A stretch of 6,319 nucleotides of DNA, taken from assembly GCA_964604305.1 (NCBI GenBank), contig CAZRYM010000125.1:1-6319 (forward strand). Direction: 5' to 3'. Below, piece after piece: positions 1 through 5,501 of this stretch. The notes under the pieces were generated by a model. It worked only from the letters and a program-made list of their open reading frames with translations. It made no database searches and was not told the DNA's origin. Origin of the DNA: JASUTC01 sp964604305 (GTDB taxonomy: Bacteria > Thermotogota > Thermotogae > MWEM01). Both the position numbers and the translations under genes were made by a program. Position 1 is the first letter of the stretch; the number at the start of each line of letters is the position of its first letter.

Positions 1-29
1 TTCACTTCAAGTAATTTATGCTCAGCCAT
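1..29 (-). CDS. Start of an OppF/DppF-like ABC transporter ATPase (partial, runs off left edge)
   Basis: On the minus strand an ATG at 29-27 overlaps the TAA stop of the upstream oppD-like gene (31-29) in a TAATG arrangement. It opens a frame reading MAEHKLLEV up to the window edge. This matches the typical beginning of OppF/DppF ATPases, where a short lead is followed by a 'LLEVKNL'-like first strand, and oppF normally follows oppD. Only nine codons are visible, so the identity rests on position and this short match. There is no strong ribosome site just upstream, only a purine-rich stretch inside the end of oppD, so translation is probably coupled to oppD by termination and reinitiation. 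The product would be the second nucleotide-binding subunit, pairing with the OppD-like protein. Confidence 0.6.
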
Positions 30-1075
30 TATTGATCAGCACTCTTTTCTTTTACCACTTGCGTTTTTGTTCCGAAGGGGTTAAAACAACGGACCAGATG
101 ATTTTCTCCAACTTGTACCAAAGGCGGAACCTGTTTCAGGCATGCATCGGTCTTTCTTGGACACCTGGGGAGAAATGGACACAAATCCGGTGCGTTCAGC
201 ATGGTGGGGGGCTGGCCGGGAATTGGATTTAAGGCATCCTGCTTGATATCAAGCCTTGGAATGCATTCCAAGAGTAATTTGGAATAAGGATGCTGTGGTT
301 TTTCAAATATGGTGTATACATCCGCATATTCCATGGTTTTACCCCCATACATAACCATGACTTTATCGGCCATCTCCGCTATAACCGCCAAATCGTGGGT
401 AATAAAAATCAATCCTGAGTGATACTCACTCTGAAGGTCTTTCATCAGCTCCAAAATCTGTGCCTGTACAGTAACATCCAACGCTGTAGTGGGCTCGTCG
501 GCAATTAAAATCTCCGGATTACACGAAATCCCAATGGCGATGATAACACGCTGTCTCTGTCCACCTGAAAGCTCAAATGGATAATTCTGAAGCCTTTCTC
601 TTGGGTTTCCAAGCCCAACTTTTCCAAGCATCTGAACGGCTACTTCCTCTGCCTGTTTTTCATCTATCTTTTGATGAAACATAATTGTTTCCAAAAGCTG
701 TCTTCTGATGGTAAAAATTGGATTTAACGATGTCATGGGGTCCTGGAAGATGATGCTGATGTGGTTTCCCCTTACCTTTGTAAATTGATCTCCTTTGAGT
801 TTTGTGAGGTCAACATACCCATTCTGTTGAAGTTTGGGAAACTCGTTCGTTTTAAAAAGAATATTTCCTCCGGCTACGTATCCCGGCTTGTTGATCAAAC
901 CACAAATTGATTTTACAGTTACGCTTTTTCCCGAACCGGTTTCTCCAACAATCCCGATTACTTCATCGTCATGGACCGAAAAAGACACATCGTCCACGGC
1001 CTTAACAGTTCCTTCTGCCATAGAAAAATAAGTACGCAAATTTTTGACTTTTAATATGGGTTCTGTCAACAACAT
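29..1075 (-). CDS. oppD: Oligopeptide/dipeptide-type ABC transporter ATP-binding protein (OppD/DppD family)
   Basis: This 348-residue protein is a complete ABC ATPase of the Opp/Dpp importer family, acting on the cytoplasmic face of the membrane with an OppF-like partner. Visible motifs are Walker A GETGSGKS (44-51), Q-loop Q111, signature LSGGQ (169-173), Walker B LIADEP (190-195) with catalytic Glu194, and H-loop His227. The C-terminal Opp/Dpp extension follows, with HPYSKLLL (262-269) and four cysteines at 299, 305, 312 and 330. That spacing is the one that holds a 4Fe-4S cluster in DppD-type proteins. The length is normal for the family. The substrate cannot be read from the ATPase: members carry peptides, nickel or, in Thermotogota, often oligosaccharides. 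The first three codons are ATG-TTG-TTG, and the ribosome site AGGAGG (minus strand, about 1078-1083) sits only 2 nt before the ATG. Initiation at one of the TTG codons (1072-1070 or 1069-1067) is therefore plausible. The next gene overlaps its stop codon. Confidence 0.93.
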   Translation of the reverse strand: MLLTEPILKVKNLRTYFSMAEGTVKAVDDVSFSVHDDEVIGIVGETGSGKSVTVKSICGLINKPGYVAGGNILFKTNEFPKLQQNGYVDLTKLKGDQFTKVRGNHISIIFQDPMTSLNPIFTIRRQLLETIMFHQKIDEKQAEEVAVQMLGKVGLGNPRERLQNYPFELSGGQRQRVIIAIGISCNPEILIADEPTTALDVTVQAQILELMKDLQSEYHSGLIFITHDLAVIAEMADKVMVMYGGKTMEYADVYTIFEKPQHPYSKLLLECIPRLDIKQDALNPIPGQPPTMLNAPDLCPFLPRCPRKTDACLKQVPPLVQVGENHLVRCFNPFGTKTQVVKEKSADQ

Positions 1076-1304
1076 CTCCTCCTGAATGAATCCTTTGTAT
1101 AATTTAATATTATATTTTATGTAAAACTAATATTGTTATATTCTCTTCCTTGCTGCCTTGTTGATTTTCTGTAATTCAATTATACCAGAAGTTCTTGTTT
1201 TTCGTATTGAATGTGATTTTATTTTATATATCTTTTTTATGAACATCGACTTATTTAGGAATTCACTTTCGTCTTGTTGAAGAATAGTATTGGGAGGAGT
1301 AGCG
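1076..1304. promoter_or_regulatory. Divergent AT-rich intergenic region with promoters for oppDF and the flagellar operon
   Basis: This is the only sizeable non-coding stretch outside the flgE leader, and both transcription units must start in or near it. On the minus strand TTTACA (1125-1120) lies 17 nt before TTATAC (1102-1097); a perfect TATAAT (1114-1109) also occurs, without a good -35 box. On the plus strand TTGTTG (1158-1163) lies 17 nt before TATACC (1181-1186), which would give a flagellar leader of roughly 110 nt. All matches are partial and the region is very AT-rich, so none is decisive. A small dyad AATAT-N4-ATATT (1129-1142) and a repeated TAATATT (1105-1111 and 1128-1134) lie between the two candidate promoters and could be an operator or chance. 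I see no clear sigma-28 or sigma-54 box. Confidence 0.4.
1292..1299 (+). promoter_or_regulatory. Ribosome binding site fixing a TTG start for the motE-like gene
   Basis: GGGAGGAG lies here, with its GGAGG core ending 7 nt before the in-frame TTG at 1305. The longer reading frame that begins with TTG at 1290 would place this site inside the coding region and has no ribosome site of its own. The site therefore decides for the 1305 start. Confidence 0.75.
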
Positions 1305-1961
1305 TTGGCAAACAAAAAGGGCAAGGCAAAACGAATCATCATAACGTTAATGATAGTATTTGTTTTTATCATACTCGCATTGATCTACGGTTATATTGAT
1401 TTCGAGTTTAAAAAGATCGGAGAGACGGGTATTACACCCCTTAGCGATTGGAGAAGTTATGTTTCATATCTTTTGGAAAAGGTTCCGGTCGTTAAAAATT
1501 ATGTAGAATACACCCCCCGCCAAGTTATCAAACCTCAACAGTATTATTCGGAGATTTATGAAACATACATTCAAAAGATAGAAGAAGACCGAGTAGCCCT
1601 GGAGCGTAAAGCAGAACAATTAGATATATTTGAGAAAGATTTGGAGCAACTACAGGGAACACTAAACGCAAGAAAAGAAGAATTGGATTTGAAAGAAGAA
1701 CGCCTGGTATCTGAAATGACTGCGTGGGAAAGCACGAAAGAGCGTTTTCAGGATCTGGCAGACTGGTTTGAAAATGGAGATGAAGCCCTACTGGCACAAG
1801 CCATCGCTTCTGATGAAATCGATGTGGAAGAAATTGTGGGCGGTCTAAGACTCATAGACCCAGGGATAGCAGCCGCTATCGTTGGAGAGCTCGCTCAAAT
1901 AAATCAAGACAAGGCGGGAAGAATTCTCGCTAATCTTTCAGGAAAGGAGGTGACAAGATGA
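1305..1961 (+). CDS. motE: MotE/FlbB-like membrane-anchored coiled-coil flagellar protein
   Basis: The protein is 218 residues from the TTG at 1305. A short lysine-rich cytoplasmic tail (MANKKGKAKR) is followed by one hydrophobic helix at about 11-31, then a segment to about 80. A highly charged heptad-like coiled coil covers about 82-150. A small helical C-terminal domain (about 160-213) contains ALLAQAIASD, GGLRLIDP and AGRILANLSG. This layout of one TM helix, a coiled coil and a C-terminal MgtE_N/FliG-middle-like repeat is that of the MotE family, called FlbB in spirochaetes. Those proteins sit in the membrane with the bulk outside the cytoplasm and are tied to stator function or the periplasmic collar. 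The gene opens the operon ahead of fliK, a common neighbour of this family; its stop overlaps the fliK start as ATGA. The exact role here is inference; the family call is fairly firm from topology and context, although sequence identity looks low. Confidence 0.75.
   Translation: MANKKGKAKRIIITLMIVFVFIILALIYGYIDFEFKKIGETGITPLSDWRSYVSYLLEKVPVVKNYVEYTPRQVIKPQQYYSEIYETYIQKIEEDRVALERKAEQLDIFEKDLEQLQGTLNARKEELDLKEERLVSEMTAWESTKERFQDLADWFENGDEALLAQAIASDEIDVEEIVGGLRLIDPGIAAAIVGELAQINQDKAGRILANLSGKEVTR
1943..1953 (+). promoter_or_regulatory. Near-perfect Shine-Dalgarno site for fliK inside the end of motE
   Basis: AAAGGAGGTGA is an 11-nt full complement to the 16S rRNA 3' end. Its AGGAGG core ends 7 nt before the ATG at 1958. 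It lies within the last codons of the motE-like gene, so fliK can initiate strongly both on its own and by coupling through the ATGA overlap. Confidence 0.85.
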
Positions 1962-4328
1962 AGACAAATTTGGTCGATATGGTAAAGGTAACACCCATTT
2001 CTAAAGGGGTTGAAAAGCACTCATTCAAACCAACGCAAGATGTAAATTCAAGAGAACCAAACAGCGGCAATCATCAGTCAACCAACACTTTTAATCAGGC
2101 ACTGGAGCAACACGAACAAACCCAAAAAGCTGAAGTCATTTTCAAACAAAAGAATTTCGGCAAAAATTCAGACGTACCAACGGAAGAACAGCCTGGACAA
2201 AAAGCAGAGAGAAAGATTGAAGGTGAAACAGAGGCCGTTGATGAAAGTGTTAAAGTAGAAAACGCAGAAAACACCAAAGAAGACAAAGATGTTTTTACCG
2301 AGCTTCCCGAAGAAGAGACTGTCGATCTTGAAGGCGTTTCTCAAACGGTTGTGATTCAAGAAATCAAACCCGAACAGGAAAAAGCCCAAAAGGAACTGAC
2401 AGGCAATCGGGAAAGTGAAACTGAATCAAAGATCAACACTCTTTTATCCCTACTTTCAAATAAGACGAATCTCAAAGTTCCAAAACTGGAGCAATATGTT
2501 ACAACTATGCGAGATGCGGGAAAAAGTGTAGGAGAAATACTCAACACCCTTAAAGCCGTTTTGGAAGAAGTGGCAGAAACAAAAGAAAGCAAATTAGATT
2601 TGAAGGATTTTGTTTTAAAAATCGTGCCTGTTGAAAAAGTTGATAAAAACCCTGAAAAACCTCAAGTAGATAAAACAGATGATATACCAGTAAAGCAAGA
2701 GAAAAAAGGGNNNNNNNNNNNNNNNNNNNNNNNNNNNNNNNNNNNNNNNNNNNNNNNNNNNNNNNNNNNNNNNNNNNNNNNNNNNNNNNNNNNNNNNNNN
2801 NNNNNNNNNNCCTGTCAAGACCACTGAAATATTCACAGAAGAGGTTAAGAGTCAAGCACTGGTCGAAAATCAGGCAGAAAGAACCGCAGACAAACCAATC
2901 GAACAACTTCCTAAGGAAGCCAATCAAACACTCAGCCGTTTAGCGGATCTTTTCAGGTCTTTTGACAAAGACACCGTTAATGAGGATTTAAAAAGTTTTG
3001 CCGGACAGGAAGAACAAAGTAACATTTTTCAAACGGTGCTAAATGCAAAAACCCACTCCGGAGAAAGGTTGATTGACGTTATTGCCAAGAACCTGGATGT
3101 GAAACCCGAAATCATTGAAGAATTTTTCAATTCAAAACTATATCCTGATGAAAAGGTTGAAAGCATCATTCAAACTGTGGAGTTTGAAAGGATTGAAAGT
3201 TTCTTGAAAGACAATCCAATACTCATATCACAGATGATGGATTCACAAATAAAAGATATCACCAGCCTGGAGCCTGACTCTTTGAAGACAACCCTTCAGT
3301 TTAAATCTGTTAAAGTTGATACTGTTGTAATCAAGGAGTTTATCCAAAAAGGATTTGAATTTAAGTCATTTTTAAAAGACTTTTTTTCAACAGGAGAAAA
3401 TATCCTCCTAAAACACAAAGAAAGGGTTTTTACCGTTGAAAAAATGACTGTCAGATTCATAAAAAAAGAAACGGTAACCAGTAACGAAAAACCGGAAAGG
3501 CCTGTGAGAGATGACTCAAGAAATACACTCCAAAAAGTCACTTCAAATGTCAAGCGGTTTATTCAACAATCCTTTAAAGATGGTTATGAAAGCTCCAACC
3601 GAAGGATGATGGACCTTGCTCGTTTCCAAACCAGGACTTCTCAGACTGTACCGGATAAAGAGATCCTTCAAAACAACAATACAAAGTCCGATAAAGTCTT
3701 TACTGAGGTTATTTCACAGGAGAAAAAGTCAGAGACAAGGCTTTTTTCTACCTCTCAAACTGAAGACAAGGACACAAAACTAACCCAGAAACCTCAAGAA
3801 GCAGAGACAACAGTTCATGAAACGAAAACAAAAACATTCAAAGGCTTTTCAGAACCGCTTGTAAAAGGAGAGCAGAGTCTACAAGCCAGAAACATCGAAC
3901 AGATGTATCAAAAAATCAAAGACATGACACAGTTGATGGCCAGACAGCAAACAAGAACGGAACTTGCCACTATCAAATTGAATCCGCCTGAGCTGGGAAG
4001 GGTTTCCCTGGAAATTGTTAAAGAGGGAAATAAAATTTCCATCGTTATGCAGGTAGAGACAAAAGAGGCACAGGAAATACTGAACAAAAACAGCAGTGCT
4101 TTAGCAGCCAGATTGGTGAACAGCGGTTTTGAGTTACAGAAGGTAACTGTTCAGATGGAAAAATATGAAGAGCAGGGAGAAAATGCCGCCAATCAGGATG
4201 GCCAAAACAATTCTCAACAGGATCAAAGTGAAGACCAGGATGGTAATAATGACAATGAATACCTATATGAAGAGGAATATTCATTCGCAGATCTCTTGAA
4301 AGGAGGTATTGAAGAAAATGCCGGTTGA
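1958..4328 (+). CDS. fliK: Flagellar hook-length control protein FliK, interrupted by an assembly gap
   Basis: FliK is the secreted ruler that measures hook length and then switches the export gate (via FlhB) from hook to filament substrates. The left part (1958-2710, 251 codons) starts at an ATG with an excellent ribosome site. It is mostly Lys/Glu/Gln-rich and probably disordered, with one helical stretch at about residues 155-226. The right part (2811-4328, 505 residues) is open from the first base after the gap. It has a helix-rich segment (about 3036-3480), a polar linker, the typical FliK C-terminal domain at about 3894-4163 and an acidic Asn/Gln-rich tail. That domain carries the diagnostic LNPPELGRVSLEI, then VETKEAQEIL and LVNSGFELQKVTV. 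The halves are in different frames only because the gap is filled with exactly 100 Ns. With at least 756 residues it is much longer than enterobacterial FliK (about 400). An in-frame GTG at 3036 is not a real start. A true frameshift or two genes inside the gap cannot be formally excluded. Confidence 0.85.
2711..2810. other. Scaffold gap of 100 Ns inside fliK
   Basis: Exactly 100 unknown bases occur here, the conventional filler for a gap of unknown size. The fliK frame is open up to base 2710 and from base 2811, but the two sides are offset by one base across 100 Ns. If the gene is intact, the true missing length must be a multiple of three, so the gap is not really 100 bases. The left flank is a Lys/Pro/Asp-rich low-complexity stretch ending DDIPVKQEKKG and the right flank begins PVKTTEIF, so collapsed repeats could explain the failed assembly. 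Confidence 0.95.
4299..4307 (+). promoter_or_regulatory. Ribosome binding site for flgD inside the end of fliK
   Basis: AAAGGAGGT lies in the last codons of fliK. Its core ends 11 nt before the ATG at 4318 but only 2 nt before the upstream in-frame TTG at 4309. The spacing selects the ATG as the flgD start. Confidence 0.75.
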
Positions 4329-5007
4329 TGGAGTAAATAACTATAATAACATCTTTACAAACGCAACAAGTGAAAGTGCAGACACAAAAAACGACTTGGA
4401 CAAGGACGCCTTTTTAAAACTTCTTGTTGCAGAAATACAAAACCAAAACCCATTGGAACCAATGGATAACCAAAAATTCGTAGATCAAATGACACAGTTC
4501 ACTACAATGGAACAAATGACCAACATGAGTGAATCCTTCCAGGATTTCATGGAAGCATCAAAAGCAACAACCAGGCTACAGGCATCAGCTGTTGTTGGAA
4601 AATATGCAGTCATGGAGGGTAACGAAATCAAGTTTCAAGACAATACGGCAGAGGGCATCGTGTTCAATGTAGATGAACCCGGTGATGTGATCATCAGGAT
4701 CAAGAATAAACAAGGCGATGTGATTCGAGAGGATGAGCTGGGATTTAAAGAAGCGGGCATACATGGTTACAAATGGGACGGAAGAGATAATTCCGGAACG
4801 ATGCAAACAGAAGGCACCTACAATTACGATCTGGTAACCGTAGATGCAACAGGCGAGGAAAAAACCTTTGGTGGTGTTGACGGAGGAACGGTTGAAGCTG
4901 TTCAGTTCATTGACAACAGTATATACGTTATTGTCAACGGACAGAAGTATAACTTCGAAGACATTATTGAAATTTCAGAGGTGCCTGAAGAAACACAGGA
5001 AACCTGA
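4318..5007 (+). CDS. flgD: Flagellar basal-body rod modification / hook cap protein FlgD
   Basis: FlgD is exported through the flagellar type III apparatus and forms the cap that guides polymerisation of FlgE into the hook; it is removed once the hook is finished. The 229-residue protein has a polar N-terminus, then the hallmark FlgD segment at about 27-70, with DKDAFLKLLVAEIQNQNPLEPM followed by FVDQMTQFTTMEQM. The C-terminal half (about 95-222) is beta-rich. It includes GDVIIRI and the conserved YKWDGRDNSG (151-160) of the FlgD Ig-like domain, then a short strand-rich end VIVNGQKYNFEDIIEI matching the Tudor-like part. The length is normal. I chose the ATG at 4318 rather than the TTG at 4309 because of ribosome-site spacing. 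The gene overlaps the fliK stop by 11 bp, consistent with coupled synthesis of the hook ruler and hook cap. Confidence 0.95.
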   Translation: MPVDGVNNYNNIFTNATSESADTKNDLDKDAFLKLLVAEIQNQNPLEPMDNQKFVDQMTQFTTMEQMTNMSESFQDFMEASKATTRLQASAVVGKYAVMEGNEIKFQDNTAEGIVFNVDEPGDVIIRIKNKQGDVIREDELGFKEAGIHGYKWDGRDNSGTMQTEGTYNYDLVTVDATGEEKTFGGVDGGTVEAVQFIDNSIYVIVNGQKYNFEDIIEISEVPEETQET

Positions 5008-5014
5008 GAGGTGA
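5008..5014 (+). promoter_or_regulatory. Ribosome binding site deciding the start of the small flagellar gene
   Basis: GAGGTGA begins one base after the flgD stop codon. It almost touches the first in-frame ATG (5016) but lies 7 nt before the second ATG (5022). The second ATG is therefore the better start. Confidence 0.65.
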
Positions 5015-5021
5015 GATGATT

Positions 5022-5417
5022 ATGAGTTCAAACCTTATTAATCCAAGATCGACGCCTTTATATGGTCAAAATCTTCAAAAACAGACCAAAAAGATTCAAA
5101 AAAACGACGATCAACAGGATTTCAATAGGATTGTACAGGAATTAAATCAGCTCAAACATGAAGGGCTAAAAGTTTCTTCTCATGCACAGGAAAGAATCAC
5201 GACACGAAAAATAGAGATGAACCAGCATCGGCTGGACACCTTGGGAAAAGTGGCAGATGAAGCAGGAAAAAAAGGAGCAAAAAACACCCTGGCAATGTTC
5301 GGCACAGATGCGTTTATTTTAAGTGTTAAAGACAAGACCATCGTTACAGCCATGAAGGAAGAAGAAATGGAAAGCAGATTTTTTACCAATATTGACAGCG
5401 TTTACATTAAAAAATGA
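5022..5417 (+). CDS. Flagellar operon protein of the flg_new (TIGR02530-like) family
   Basis: This small soluble protein has 131 residues from the ATG at 5022; an ATG at 5016 would add two residues. It has no signal peptide or membrane helix. A polar N-terminal tail is followed by the family core: SSHAQERITTRKIEM (52-66), a helix with GKVADEAGKKGAKNTL (75-90), strand AFILSVKDKTIVTAM (97-111), and the near-terminal FFTNIDSVYIK (120-130). These match the conserved pattern I recall for the 'flagellar operon protein' family, found between flgD and flgE in Firmicutes, Thermotogota and some spirochaetes. Its biochemical role is not established. The position suggests a hook assembly job such as a chaperone, export or regulatory factor; that is inference. 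It starts 14 bp after flgD and is followed by the only sizeable spacer in the operon, before flgE. Confidence 0.85.
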   Translation: MSSNLINPRSTPLYGQNLQKQTKKIQKNDDQQDFNRIVQELNQLKHEGLKVSSHAQERITTRKIEMNQHRLDTLGKVADEAGKKGAKNTLAMFGTDAFILSVKDKTIVTAMKEEEMESRFFTNIDSVYIKK

Positions 5418-5480
5418 AAGGAAAGGCTGGTCCTCAAAAGGAAGCCTTGAAACGGTGACCGTTAGATCCGTTTCCCTTTC
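5416..5480 (+). ncRNA. Possible structured RNA leader of flgE (three-way-junction-like fold)
   Basis: Nearly the whole spacer between the small gene and flgE can pair with itself. An outer stem joins 5416-5421 (GAAAGG) to 5475-5480 (CCTTTC) and continues with 5422-5424 to 5471-5473 past one bulged C. Inside it, 5425-5428 (GGCT) pairs with 5443-5446 (AGCC) and, after a two-base bulge, 5431-5434 (TCCT) pairs with 5439-5442 (AGGA) around a CAAA loop. A second hairpin joins 5451-5455 (AACGG) to 5459-5463 (CCGTT). The outer stem begins at the stop codon of the previous gene and ends 5 nt before the flgE ribosome site. There is no U-tract, so it is not an intrinsic terminator. An alternative 7-bp stem GAAACGG/CCGTTTC (5449-5455 with 5468-5474) competes with part of this fold. 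I do not recognise a known riboswitch class. Confidence 0.35.
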
Positions 5481-5485
5481 TAAAC

Positions 5486-5494
5486 AGAGGAGGT
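5486..5494 (+). promoter_or_regulatory. Strong ribosome binding site of flgE
   Basis: AGAGGAGGT ends 7 nt before the ATG at 5502. A second ATG follows directly at 5505. The GAGGA core (5487-5491) is also complementary to TCCTC at 5431-5435 in the upstream spacer, so it could be masked in an alternative fold. Confidence 0.8.
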
Positions 5495-5501
5495 AATACT
5501 T

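Noticed and set aside
32..232. Plus-strand reading frame antisense to oppD
   Set aside because: It lies wholly within the conserved oppD C-terminal coding region, has no family resemblance and no ribosome site that I can see.
1136..1372. Minus-strand reading frame across the intergenic region
   Set aside because: It overlaps the start of the motE-like gene, runs through AT-rich promoter sequence and shows no recognisable protein features.
2095..2592. Several minus-strand reading frames under fliK, some Phe/Leu-rich
   Set aside because: They are complements of the Lys/Glu/Gln-rich fliK coding sequence, which naturally yields open, hydrophobic antisense frames.
2811..2827. A FliK ending shortly after the gap
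   Set aside because: That stop arises only from reading the left frame across exactly 100 Ns, an arbitrary length.
4309..4317. TTG at 4309 as the flgD start
   Set aside because: It lies 2 nt after the ribosome-site core; the ATG at 4318 has workable spacing.
3036..4328. A separate gene starting with GTG at 3036
   Set aside because: The frame is open back to the gap edge at 2811 with similar composition, there is no ribosome site before the GTG, and the C-terminal domain belongs to the fliK that starts at 1958.
5416..5480. A known riboswitch, such as a c-di-GMP (GEMM) aptamer, before flgE
   Set aside because: The location and two-hairpin shape invited the idea, but the conserved GEMM bases and tetraloop/receptor elements are not present, and no other class I know matches.
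5449..5480. Intrinsic terminator between the small gene and flgE
   Set aside because: The dyads are not followed by a run of T; the bases after them lead straight into the flgE ribosome site.
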